A DNA stretch of 64,000 nt from Rhodospirillales bacterium Ga0074136. Lineage in GTDB: Bacteria; Pseudomonadota; Alphaproteobacteria; Acetobacterales; Acetobacteraceae. Numbering within the stretch: position 1 is the first letter of the stretch; each line of letters opens with the position of its first letter. The notes below the pieces were generated by a model, which saw nothing but the letters and a program-made list of their open reading frames with translations, was not told where the DNA came from and did no database searches. Positions 19,533 through 29,018 of this stretch are shown here, piece after piece. The DNA is taken from positions 1 to 64,000 of the forward strand of contig LNEW01000078.1 of NCBI GenBank assembly GCA_001464375.1. Reading direction: 5' to 3'. The translations under genes were made by a program, and so were the position numbers.

Positions 19533-22269
19533 CTACACCAGGTCGAAATCGTTGAGCTGCCGGAAGCCGCGGTCGTCGTTGACTGGCACGTCGCCGGTGC
19601 CGATCGCCAGCAGCCGCAGGATGTCCGTGCTGTCCACGGTGGCGTTGTGGTCGCGGTCCTCGAAGTAATACACACCGAAGCGGTCGTTGCTCGCGCCACC
19701 GATCACCAGGATGAGCTTCTCGAACAACCGCGGGTCGTTGTCCACCAGCCTTGCGCCCACCGCGTTGCGCACGGCGGTCAGCGAGCCGAAGGCGTCGCCC
19801 GCGATCTCGTACTGCGTCGGCAGCACGTTCGAAGAAGCGTTGAGGTTGAGGTTCGCGCCGTTGGCGACGTAATGGATGAAGGTGGGGGACCGGCCGAGGG
19901 CGAGGGTGTCCACCATGATGAAGTTGCCGTCGAACTCCGTGCCGGACACGCTGTCCGCGCCCGCCGTGCTGACGATGCTGTTGATATCCGCCGTCCCGTC
20001 GGAGACCGCGCGGATCACCGCGGCCGTCCGGCCTCCACCGAGGAGAAAGATACGGTCGCCGCCCGGCCCCCCGATTAGCATGTCGTCGCCACTGCCGAAG
20101 AGCGTGTCGGCGCCGCTGCCGCCGAACAGCACTTGCGCGTTACCCGAGCCATTCATTTCGATCCCCGTGAGCAGGGCACGGCCATCCACCACCATCCCGT
20201 CGCCCACCGCCGTGACTTCCACTTTGGCCTGGCCGCTCTGGCTCACCAGCGTCGACGGCAGTCGCACGGCGGAATTCGCGCCGCCCTCGAACAAGAAGCT
20301 GTCGAAGCCGGAGACGCCGGCGAAGACGCCCTGCGTCAGTGTTTGCCCGGCCGCGACGCCCACCTTCAGCGTGTCACCGTAAATTCCCAAGACGATGATG
20401 GGGGCGCCGGTCCCGGCGGTCACGATGTCGAGCCCGGAAAGCTCGCCCGGTCCGAAGGTCACTTGGTTCAGCCCGTTCCCGACATGGATCTCGTCCACGC
20501 CCGCCCCCGCGGAGACCTTGTCCTCGCCCGCCCCGCCGAACAGCGTGTCGTTGCCGGCGCCGAGCTCGACAACGACGCGTCGGTTGCTGGCGAAGGCGCT
20601 GACGTCAATCAGGTCGTCGCCCGCCCCGCCGCGGATGTTCACTGTTTGGCCACCCACCAGCCCATCGGGGAAGGCGCCGGGCAGCGTGACCTGCTGCCCC
20701 TCCTGGTCGAGCTCGATGACCTCGATGCCGGAGACATTGGCGAAGGCCGCCGGGCCGATCGCCTCGTTGCCGATGAAGCGCAGCCTGTCGAAGCCGTCCT
20801 CGCCGTTCAGCGTGTCAGCGCCGGTGAAGTCGCCCGCAAGCACTAGGAACAGGTCGTTCCCGATCCCGCCTGTGGCACGGTCGTCGCCGGTGCCGGTCGA
20901 GATCGTGTCCGCGCCGCGCCCGCCGACCAGCGAATCCGCGCCGTCCCCGCCATCCAGCAGGAAGGCCAGCGGCGTAGTCAGCCGCGCCACCTGCGAGACG
21001 TTCAGCAGATCGTTGCCCGCGCCGCCCGAGACGGTGACGACATTGGCGCCGGCGCTGTCGCCGGTCATGTTGCCCGGCAGGAAGACGTCGTTGCCGGAGC
21101 CGAATTCGAAGCGCTCGATCCCCTGCACCCGCCCGGCTACCGGGCCGCTGAAGCTGAAGCCCGCGAACGCCCCCGCCAGGGTGTCGAAGACGTCCCGGAT
21201 GATGAGGGCGTCCGCCGCCCCGCTCTCGTCCGAGATCAGGTCGGCGGAGGTGAGGTCGGTGGCCGCCACGCGATAGAGATCGTTGCCCGCGCCCCCATCC
21301 GCGCGGTCCGTGCCCGCGCCCGGGTCGAGCGTGTCGTCCCCGGCATTGCCGATCAGCACGTCGTCCCCCGCGCCACCGAGCAGCAGGTCGTTGCCCAGGC
21401 CGCCGACCAGGCGGTCGTTGCCCTCGCCGCCGTCGAGCGTGTCGTCGCCGTGGAAGCCGTTCACCGTGTCGTTGTCGGCGCCGCCGAGCAGCAGGTCCGC
21501 GGCCGTGCCGCCGACCAGCCAGTCCGCGCCGCCTTCGCCCCGCAGCACGACCCCCGACGCGAACCAGCCAGTCCGCTCCGCCCGCGCCGGCGACGGTCAG
21601 CGGGGCCGCCGCGGTTGCCGCGGCCTCGGCCGAGACCCGGAACGTGAGGGCGGTGGTCAGCGCCGCGGCCAGCTCGATCCTTTCGATACCGCGCAACGTG
21701 ACGCCGCTCAGCATGCCGCCGGCCGTGGTCAGGCGAAGGACATCGAGCACCCCCTCGCCGCCGTCCAGCACGTCGCCGGCGCCGAGTTCGGCCAGCGTCG
21801 AGGTGAAGGTGTCGTTGCCGGCACCACCGAACACCGTGTCGTTGCCGGCGCCGAACGCCAGCAGGTCGTTGCCGCCGCCGCCCAGCAGCGAATCATTGCC
21901 GCCGCCGCCCTGCAGGTTCAGCCCGCGCGACACGATGCCCGCCCCCGAGATCGTGTCGTTCCCGGCCCCGCCGAAGGCCTGGAAGACCGCGGCGTCGCTG
22001 CTCTCGACCATTGCATTGCCCAGCGTGACCGAGGCGCCCGCGGCGGCGGTGATGTTGACCCTCTCGATCTGGCTGACATTGGCGAAACTGGCGGCGGTCA
22101 GCGTCATCGCCGCCTGTACCAGCAGCGTATCGATGGCCGCGCCGGAGCCGCCGCGGACGGTGTCTGTCCCGACGAGCCGCCCGGCCGCGCCGATCAGAAA
22201 GGAGTCGGCCAGGGCGTTTGCGCCGACGAGATAGTCGACGGCCGAAGCGGTCAGCGCGTAGTTGGCCAT
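19533..22269 (-). pseudogene. RTX/hemolysin-type Ca2+-binding repeat protein, apparently frameshifted near 21555
   Basis: N-terminal ORF MANYALTASAVDYLVGANALADSF...GGGGNDSLLGGGGNDLLAFGAGNDTVFGGAGNDTF (to ~21555) continues in another frame as GGADWLVGGTAADLLLGGADNDTVNGFHGDDTLDGGEGNDRLVGG...; many GGxGxDxLxGG nonapeptides. Confidence 0.8.
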
Positions 22270-22415
22270 TGAGCGGCTCCCGGACGAAGGTGGGACGACG
22301 GCTTCACGTTATCGGCATTACGCCGGGAACGGACTCTGCCGTCCAGCCGCCGGCCGCCGTGGTGTGACTTGGCGCACTCCCGTCGCCGGCGGGACGGGGC
22401 TAGCCTCCCCGGCCC

Positions 22416-22991
22416 ATGAGACCGCGGACGCTGCATGGTCCCCGCCTGATCCTCCGTCGCTGGAGGCCGGAGGATCTCGACCCGCTCTTCGCCATCAACG
22501 GCGACACCGACAGCATGCGGTACTTCGCCGCGCCCATGACGCGCGCCGAGAGCGATGCCTGGGCCGAACGCATGCAGACCCACATGGAAGCCCATGGCTG
22601 GGGCTTCTGGGTGGTCGAGGAACGCGCCGGAGCGCCCTTCGTCGGCGTCGTGGGGCTGATGACCATCCCGTGGGAAGCGCGCTTCACGCCGGCGGTCGAG
22701 ATCGGCTGGCGGATCGCGCCTGGCTTCCGGCGCCGCGGCTTCGCGGAGGAGGCGGCGCGCGTCGCCCTCGACTTCGCCTTCGGCGCGCTCGGGCTGGCCG
22801 AGGTGGTCGCCTTCACCGTACCGGGTAACGTGCCATCGCGCCGGCTGATGGAGCGCCTTGGCATGCGCGACGATGGCGTGTTCGACCATCCGCGCCTGCC
22901 GGAGGGCCATCCGCTGCGCCAGCACCTGCTGTACCGGGTGGCGCCGGCGCAGCGGCACCAGCCCGGCTTGCGCGGGGATGCGCCTGACTGA
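22416..22991 (+). CDS. GNAT family N-acetyltransferase (RimJ/RimL-like)
   Basis: LHGPRLILRRWRPEDLDPLFAINGD...VEIGWRIAPGFRRRGFAEEAARVALDFAF...NVPSRRLMERLGM. Confidence 0.9.
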   Translation: MRPRTLHGPRLILRRWRPEDLDPLFAINGDTDSMRYFAAPMTRAESDAWAERMQTHMEAHGWGFWVVEERAGAPFVGVVGLMTIPWEARFTPAVEIGWRIAPGFRRRGFAEEAARVALDFAFGALGLAEVVAFTVPGNVPSRRLMERLGMRDDGVFDHPRLPEGHPLRQHLLYRVAPAQRHQPGLRGDAPD

Positions 22992-23083
22992 ACCGCTGCA
23001 TGGCCGACAGGATGCTCGACCTGCCACCATCATGCGCTAGCATCGTCGTCGAAGGTCGACGACCGACCCGGCAGGAGGTTTCC

Positions 23084-23527
23084 ATGATCCGCAACCCGAT
23101 CCGCATGGCCGCCGTCGCGCTGGCCCTGGCCGCCACGCCCGCGATGGCGTCCTCGGTCTCGACCGCCTGGACGCAGCTGCCCTCGAACAACCAGGAGGAA
23201 TGCCTGGCGATCGGCAGCCGGGCGGTGGAGGCGGCGGGCTTTCGCGCCAGCATCTCGCAGGACCGGCAGACCATCTTCGGATGGCGCGGTGAGGAGGCGC
23301 TGACCGTCCGGTGCATCTCGGGCAGCCGCATCGCGGTGGTCTTCGCCTGGGTCACCGACCAGGCCAATGACAGCGGCCCGCTGGTCGAGGCGGTGACCTC
23401 CGCCTACCGCAACCGCGGCATGGTGGGCGGCGGCGGTCCCGCCCCGGGCGGCAACCTCGGCGGCGGCAACCTCGGGCCCGGCAATTTCGGCGGCGGCGGC
23501 GGCGGCGGCGGCGTCGTGAAGCGCTGA
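23084..23527 (+). CDS. Secreted hypothetical protein with Gly-rich C-terminus
   Basis: Signal peptide MIRNPIRMAAVALALAATPAMAS; AGGAGG upstream; C-term GGNLGGGNLGPGNFGGGGGGGGVVKR. Confidence 0.6.
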   Translation: MIRNPIRMAAVALALAATPAMASSVSTAWTQLPSNNQEECLAIGSRAVEAAGFRASISQDRQTIFGWRGEEALTVRCISGSRIAVVFAWVTDQANDSGPLVEAVTSAYRNRGMVGGGGPAPGGNLGGGNLGPGNFGGGGGGGGVVKR

Positions 23528-23595
23528 GCCCGCACCGACCTGCTCGGCCGGCATCGACGCGGCGGGCTGGCCGCCTGCGCGGCCTCGCCCTCGCC

Positions 23596-24237
23596 ATGGC
23601 TGCCGGCGTGCTGTGCGCCGCCGGGCCCGCGCCGACCTGGCATGAGGGCGGCTGGTCGGGCATCCCGCGCGCCCGCCTGACCCCGGCTGGCGAGGATTCG
23701 GTGGCCGTCTGGGCGCGCGGCCAGGGCGGCTTCGTCTGGCGATATGAACGGCGGGCCGCGGAATGCCTGTCGTGGCGCTGGCGGGTCGACCATGGGCCGC
23801 CGGCCACGCGGCTCGACCGGCGCGGCGGCGACGACCGCGCGCTGTCCGTCACCATCGGCTTCGCCGGCTGGCCCGCCCGCGCCAGCGCCTGGCAGCGCAC
23901 CCAGCATGCCATGGCACAGGCCGGCGCCGGCGCGCGCCCGTTGCCGCGCGCCGCGCTGGTGTTCGTCTGGGGTGGCACAGGCGAGGAGCCGCGTGGCTTC
24001 GAGAGCCCCTACATGGCCGGGCTCGGGCGCGTGTGGGTGCTGCGCCCGGCGGATGCGCGGCGCGGCGTGTGGAAGGAGGAACGGGTCAACCTGCCTGCGC
24101 TGTGGCGCGACACCTTCGGCGGCCCGGTGCCGCCGGTGGAGAAGATCGCCATCTCGGTGGATTCCGACGATACCGGCAGCCGTGTCGAGGCGCGGGTCGA
24201 TGCGATCCGCTTCGGCCCCTGCGGAAGCCCTTCGTGA
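23596..24237 (+). CDS. DUF3047-like protein
   Basis: CLSWRWRVD...DDRALSVTIGFAGWP...ALVFVWGG...VEKIAISVDSDDTGS. Confidence 0.6.
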   Translation: MAAGVLCAAGPAPTWHEGGWSGIPRARLTPAGEDSVAVWARGQGGFVWRYERRAAECLSWRWRVDHGPPATRLDRRGGDDRALSVTIGFAGWPARASAWQRTQHAMAQAGAGARPLPRAALVFVWGGTGEEPRGFESPYMAGLGRVWVLRPADARRGVWKEERVNLPALWRDTFGGPVPPVEKIAISVDSDDTGSRVEARVDAIRFGPCGSPS

Positions 24238-24313
24238 CCGTCCCGCTCGGCGGGGTGCCCTTTCCCCGGCGCGCCGCCACGGCCAGGATGGCGGCTGCAT
24301 CAGGACTGCCAGC

Positions 24314-24808
24314 ATGACCGTGACCCGACAGGATTTCCGCGACGCCATGGCCCGGCTGGCAGCGGCGGTGAACATCGTGACCACCGACGGCCCGGCGGGC
24401 CTGGGCGGGCTGACCGTGAGCGCGGTGTGCTCGGTCACCGACGATCCGCCGACGCTGCTGGTCTGCCTCAATCGCGGCAGCCCGCAGAACCGGCTGTTCA
24501 AGGACAATGGCGTGCTCTGCGTGAACACCCTGGCGCCAGGGCAGGAGGCGCTGTCGGCCCGCTTCGCCGGGCGCAGCGCCGAGGCCGACATGGTCGAGCG
24601 CTTCTCCCACGCCAGCTGGGGCATCATCGAGACCGGCGCGCCATCGCTGGACGGAGCCACGGTCGCCTTCGACTGCCGCATCGTCGAGGTGGTGGAGCGC
24701 GGCACGCATTCGGTGCTGTTCTGCGAGGTGGAGGCGGTGCGCCAGGGTGCGGCGTCGCGCGGGTTGATCTGGTTCAGCCGCGACTATCATCCGATCGGCG
24801 CGGGCTGA
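24314..24808 (+). CDS. Flavin reductase family protein
   Basis: FRDAMARLAAAVNIVTTDGPAGLGGLTVSAVCSVTDDPPTLLVCLNRGSPQN...FSRDYHPIG. Confidence 0.9.
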   Translation: MTVTRQDFRDAMARLAAAVNIVTTDGPAGLGGLTVSAVCSVTDDPPTLLVCLNRGSPQNRLFKDNGVLCVNTLAPGQEALSARFAGRSAEADMVERFSHASWGIIETGAPSLDGATVAFDCRIVEVVERGTHSVLFCEVEAVRQGAASRGLIWFSRDYHPIGAG

Positions 24809-25040
24809 TGCCGGCGGCGGAATGCGGCGACCGCCCGCGGCCATTCGCAAGCCTTCGGCTTCGCTAGGACCGGCGGGCCGCGTTTGCGGCCGGGGCCCGT
24901 TGCGGCGGGGATGTTCCGGCGCCGGGCTGCCATGCGCTGGATCACACGCTGCGCACGCGGCACCCATGCCGAGGTCGCAAAGGCGCCGTAAACGCATTGC
25001 AGTCTATCCTGCGTCGAGTCGCGCCGCAGGAGCAGCCTGG

Positions 25041-25211
25041 ATGACCGAAGTGAAAGTGGAACTACCCGACGAATTGGCCCAGGAGATCGCGCGCCGCGCC
25101 GCCGCGCTCGGCACCACGGCCGAGGAATGGGTGGCCGCGGTGGTGCAGGACCTTGCCGCGGACCTGCCGGACGAAACCGTTGACGGGCCGGATTGCTTCA
25201 TCGCGCGGTGA
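25041..25211 (+). CDS. Small RHH-like (antitoxin-like) protein, 56 aa
   Basis: MTEVKVELPDELAQEIARRAAALGTTAEEWVAAVVQDLAADLPDETVDGPDCFIAR. Confidence 0.5.
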   Translation: MTEVKVELPDELAQEIARRAAALGTTAEEWVAAVVQDLAADLPDETVDGPDCFIAR

Positions 25212-25300
25212 CGCGCGTCGGGAACTGATCGCGCGGTGACGCGCGTCGGGAACTGATCCCGCGGTGACGCGCGTGGGGGAACGGATCGCGCGGTGAGCGC
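25200..25300 (+). repeat. 28-bp tandem repeat, about 3.5 copies, starting in the last codons of the RHH-like ORF
   Basis: ATCGCGCGGTGACGCGCGTCGGGAACTG at 25200-25227 and 25228-25255; degenerate 25256-25284; partial from 25285. Confidence 0.85.
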
Positions 25301-26862
25301 TACCACTCCCCGTAGAACACCCCGGCCGCCTTGTGGCGGTCGGTGCGCAGCTCCGCCTCGGCCCAGGTCAGGGTGGTGCGGCGCTTCAGGCGGGTGAACC
25401 AGGCCAGCAGGCGCTGCCGCATCGCCTCGCGCACGCCCTCCAGCGCCGGGTCGGCGCCGAGGTCGTGGAATTCCTGCGGGTCGGCCACCAGGTCGAACAG
25501 CATCGGGCGGAAGCCATCCGTCCAGTGCACGTATTTCCAGCGGTCGGTGCGCACCATCCAGGCGTGGTGCTGGCCGGTCTTCAGGCCCAGCCGCCGGCGC
25601 GCGCCGCGGAAGGTCCAGTCCAGTTCGCTGAACACCGCGTCGCGCCATTCCGGCGCCGCGCCGCGCGTGAGCGGCAGCAGGGACCGGCCTTCCACCAGGT
25701 GATCGGCGGGATCGACGCCGAGGCCATCGAGGATGGTCGGCACCACGTCGATGGCCTCGACGAAGCGCTGGTCCACCGTGCCGCGCGTCGCATCGGCTTC
25801 GCGCGACGGGTCGAACACGATCATCGGCACGCGCTGGATGCAGTCGTGGAACAACTCCTTCTCGCCCAGCCAATGGTCACCCAGGTAGTCGCCATGGTCG
25901 GAGGTGAAGACCACCAGCGTGTCGTCCGAGCGGCCGAGGCGCTCCAGCGTCTCCCACACGCGACCGAGATGGTGGTCGAGCTGCGCGATCAGCCCCTGGT
26001 AGGCCGGGCGCACGGTCGCGATGCAGTCGTCGTTCTGGAAGGATTGCGCGACCTCCTCGGCCTGGAATTCGCGCAGGATGGGGTGGGCGGCATTGCCGCG
26101 CTCGGCGTCGTGGCGCGCGACCGGCAGGCATTGCTCGGGCGCATACATCGCGTGGTAGGGCGCCGGGGCGATGTAGGGCCAGTGCGGCTTCACGTAGGAC
26201 AGGTGCAGCACCCAGGGCGCGTCGCCCTGCGCCGCCATGAAGGCGATGGCGCGATCGGTGGTGTAGGCGGTCTCGCTGTGGCGTTCCTGCACGCGCGCGG
26301 GCAGGCGGGCATGGCGCATCTTCCAGCCGTTGCGCGTGGCGCCGGACTCGTCGGTCACCGCGATCACGTAGTCGGTCCAGGGGTCGGCGCTGTCATAGCC
26401 CTGCGCGCGCAGCCAATCGGCATAGGCGCTGTCGGTCTCGGCATGGTGGCCGTCGTGGCGGTCCACCAGCGTGAACCAGCCCTCGCGCAGCAGCACGGCC
26501 AGTTCGTCCTGGCCATCGATCAGCAGCCGCTTCATGCCGCGCGCATCGGGCAGCATGTGCGTCTTGCCGGCGAGTGCCAGCGTCCGGCCGCTCTCGCGCA
26601 GGTGCCAGCCGAGCGTGACCTCGCCGACCGACAGCGGCACCCGGTTGTGCGTGGCCCCGTGCGAGGAGACGTAGCGCCCGGTATAGGCCGACATGCGCGA
26701 CGGCCCGCAGATGCCCGACTGCACGTAGGCCTGCGCGAAGCGCACGCCGCGCGCCGCCAGCGCATCGATGTTGGGTGTGCGCAGGAAGGGATGCCCGGCG
26801 CAACCGAGGTGGTCCCAGCGCAGCTGGTCGCACATGATGTAGAGCACGTTGCGGATGGCCAT
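25300..26862 (-). CDS. Alkaline-phosphatase superfamily sulfatase / phosphonate monoester hydrolase-like
   Basis: NVLYIMCDQLRWDHLGCAGHPFLRTPNIDALAARGVRFAQAYVQSGICGPSRMSAYTGRYVSSHG (formylglycine motif CGPSR); VVFTSDHGDYLGDH metal site. Confidence 0.88.
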   Translation of the reverse strand: MAIRNVLYIMCDQLRWDHLGCAGHPFLRTPNIDALAARGVRFAQAYVQSGICGPSRMSAYTGRYVSSHGATHNRVPLSVGEVTLGWHLRESGRTLALAGKTHMLPDARGMKRLLIDGQDELAVLLREGWFTLVDRHDGHHAETDSAYADWLRAQGYDSADPWTDYVIAVTDESGATRNGWKMRHARLPARVQERHSETAYTTDRAIAFMAAQGDAPWVLHLSYVKPHWPYIAPAPYHAMYAPEQCLPVARHDAERGNAAHPILREFQAEEVAQSFQNDDCIATVRPAYQGLIAQLDHHLGRVWETLERLGRSDDTLVVFTSDHGDYLGDHWLGEKELFHDCIQRVPMIVFDPSREADATRGTVDQRFVEAIDVVPTILDGLGVDPADHLVEGRSLLPLTRGAAPEWRDAVFSELDWTFRGARRRLGLKTGQHHAWMVRTDRWKYVHWTDGFRPMLFDLVADPQEFHDLGADPALEGVREAMRQRLLAWFTRLKRRTTLTWAEAELRTDRHKAAGVFYGEW

Positions 26863-27370
26863 GCGCTGTCCCCGGTGGTCCCCGCGCAGCGTACAGCACG
26901 ATCCGATCACACTGAACGGGTGCGGGCGCGCCGTAGAACCAAGGGTTTCTCGGGCACGACATCCGTCCGGGAGGACGGATGGTGTTCGCGACGCGGATCG
27001 CCAACGACCATCACCGCCGTGGGCATCAGCGGCGCGCCGCCGAATCCCTCACGCCGCCGTTGGGGCGAGGATGTCCCGCGCTGACTCCGCCATAGGGTTC
27101 GCCGCGAGCGCGCCGCAGCCGGGGTTCGGCAATTCGACCGGCGCGCGGGGCTCTGGCGCGCTCGAGCCCCAGCCCTCGGCGCCGCCTGGCGCGGCGTTGC
27201 CGAACGTCGCGCCGGGATGCCTCAGCCGCCCGCCGAACGCTGGCCTGACCGCGCGCCGCATGTCTGCGCGACGCTCGCACCCTTCGCCGCACGGGCGGGT
27301 TCGGCGTCGGCGTGGCCGCCACCGCTCCGGGTGAAGTGCCGCACAGGACGGCGGGGGCGCGCTGAACGCA

Positions 27371-27401
27371 GAAGGCCCCGGGGTTTCCCCCCGAGGCCTT
27401 C
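27371..27401 (-). terminator. GC-rich hairpin downstream of the 19-codon ORF (terminator/attenuator candidate)
   Basis: Minus strand GAAGGCCTCGGGG-GGAAA-CCCCGGGGCCTTC; no strong T-tract. Confidence 0.45.
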
Positions 27402-27449
27402 CCATCGCGCGGCCGGTTGCCGGCCCGCGAAACCCTGGTGACCCGCGGC

Positions 27450-27509
27450 TCAGATGCCCGCGGTGATCCGGGCCACGGGCGCGACGGCCCGAATGAAGCG
27501 ATGAGACAC
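27450..27509 (-). CDS. Candidate 19-aa small ORF / leader peptide with a perfect extended Shine-Dalgarno
   Basis: Minus strand GAAAGGAGGTGATCC-G-GTG...TGA, peptide (V/M)SHRFIRAVAPVARITAGI; SD at 27525..27511. Confidence 0.5.
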   Translation of the reverse strand: MSHRFIRAVAPVARITAGI

Positions 27510-27555
27510 CGGATCACCTCCTTTCGATTGTTGACGCGACGATGCTGCATCGCGT

Positions 27556-27651
27556 CGCCGTGTCGGCGCAAATGAAAAGCGTCGTGTCGGCGCAAATGAA
27601 AAGCGTCGTGTCGGCGCAAATGAAATGCGCCGCGTCGGTGCAAACAAAAAT
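27556..27651. repeat. 24-bp tandem repeat, 4 copies (CGTCGTGTCGGCGCAAATGAAAAG)
   Basis: Units 27556-27579, 27580-27603, 27604-27627, 27628-27651 (last diverged). Confidence 0.9.
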
Positions 27652-27700
27652 GCGTCTGGTCGAGGCGAACGAACAGCGCCGCCTCGCCTCGCCTCGGCCA

Positions 27701-28822
27701 TCAGGAGATCTCGGCGTAGGTCCCGTTCCGCCAGACGTAGAACACGTAGTCCGGCGTGGTCACGTCGCCCTTGGCGTCGAAGCTGATCGGGCCGAGCACG
27801 GATTGCCACGGCCCGTCCGACTTCAGGATGGCGGCGAGGCGCCGCGCATCGGTGCTGTTCGCCTTCGTCGCGGCGGCGGCGAAGATCTGGATCGCCGCAT
27901 AGGTGTAGAGCACGTAGCCCTCGGGATCGACGTTGCGCGCGCGGAAGCGGGCCACCACCTCGGCCGCCGTTGGGCGGCGACGCGGGTCGGAGGAGAAGGT
28001 CATCAGCGTGCCTTCGCCGGCGGCGCCGCTGATCTGCCAGAACTCGTTCGTCACCAGCGCATCGCCGCCGATCAGGGTGACGTTCATCCCCTGCTCCTTG
28101 GCCTGGCGGATGATCAGCCCGCCTTCGGTGTGGTAGCCGCCGAGGTAGATGACATCGATGTTGGCCGCCTTCATGCGGGACACCAGCGCGTTGTAGTCCC
28201 GCTCGCCAGGGGTATAGGCGGCGTACATCGCCTCGGTCAGGCCGCCGGCGTTGAGCGCCTTCTTGGTCTCGTCCGCCAGGCCCTTACCGTAGGCGGAGTT
28301 GTCATGAAGGATGGCGACGCGGCGGTTGCGCATGTTCTGCAGGATGTAGCGCCCGGCCACCTGGCCCTGCTGGTCGTCGCGGCCGCACACCCGGAAGGTG
28401 TTCCACTTGCCTTCGTCGGTGAAGCGCGGATTGGTGGACGCCGGCGACATCTGCAGCACGCCTTCCTCGGCGTAGACATCGCGCGCCGGGATCGACGACC
28501 CGGAGCAGAAATGCCCTGCCACGAAGGACACGCGCCGCCCGGCCAGCTGGTTCGCGACGCTGACCGCCTGGCGCGGGTCACAGGCATCGTCGCCCACTTC
28601 GAGCGCCAGCTGCCGGCCGAGCACGCCGCCGGCGGCGTTGATGTCGGTGACCGCCTGGGTCGCGCCTTCGCGCATCTGCGTCCCGAAGGCGGCGTATTGG
28701 CCGGTCATCGGGCCGGCGGTGGCGATGCGAATGGGCCCCGTCGCACCCTGCGCGAAGGCATCGCGCCCGATGGCCAGCGTGCCGAGGCCCGCACCCAGCA
28801 CCAGCCTGCGTGTCGTGAGCAT
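27701..28822 (-). CDS. Branched-chain amino acid-type ABC transporter substrate-binding protein
   Basis: Signal peptide; IRIATAGPMTGQYAAFGTQMREGATQAVTDINAAGGVLGRQLALEVGDDACDPRQAVSVANQL. Confidence 0.92.
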   Translation of the reverse strand: MLTTRRLVLGAGLGTLAIGRDAFAQGATGPIRIATAGPMTGQYAAFGTQMREGATQAVTDINAAGGVLGRQLALEVGDDACDPRQAVSVANQLAGRRVSFVAGHFCSGSSIPARDVYAEEGVLQMSPASTNPRFTDEGKWNTFRVCGRDDQQGQVAGRYILQNMRNRRVAILHDNSAYGKGLADETKKALNAGGLTEAMYAAYTPGERDYNALVSRMKAANIDVIYLGGYHTEGGLIIRQAKEQGMNVTLIGGDALVTNEFWQISGAAGEGTLMTFSSDPRRRPTAAEVVARFRARNVDPEGYVLYTYAAIQIFAAAATKANSTDARRLAAILKSDGPWQSVLGPISFDAKGDVTTPDYVFYVWRNGTYAEIS

Positions 28823-29018
28823 TCCTGTTTCCCTTCGTTGCAGCCGGCCGGCCCTGCGGCCCCGATGGCGCACGCCCGGCCCCGTGCGTCGCAGGCTAAT
28901 GGACGGCGGCCCGGCTTGCCCAGCGTGACCTTGCACACGGACCTGACGTCGATGCACTGGCAGGATGAGCGGCGCCCTGATAGTCTGTCTCGCAGTCCTT
29001 CCCTCGGGAGTATTTTTG

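Noticed and set aside
27049-27405. 118-aa minus ORF and overlapping + ORFs between the sulfatase gene and the small ORF
   Set aside because: Low-complexity, open in several frames, no recognisable motif; coding status cannot be supported.
27511-27525. GGATCACCTCCTTTC looks like the 3' end of a 16S rRNA gene
   Set aside because: Only ~15 bp match and no upstream rRNA sequence; better explained as an antisense view of an extended Shine-Dalgarno.
27556-27651. CRISPR-like array
   Set aside because: Direct 24-bp tandem units with no unique spacers and no cas genes in the window.
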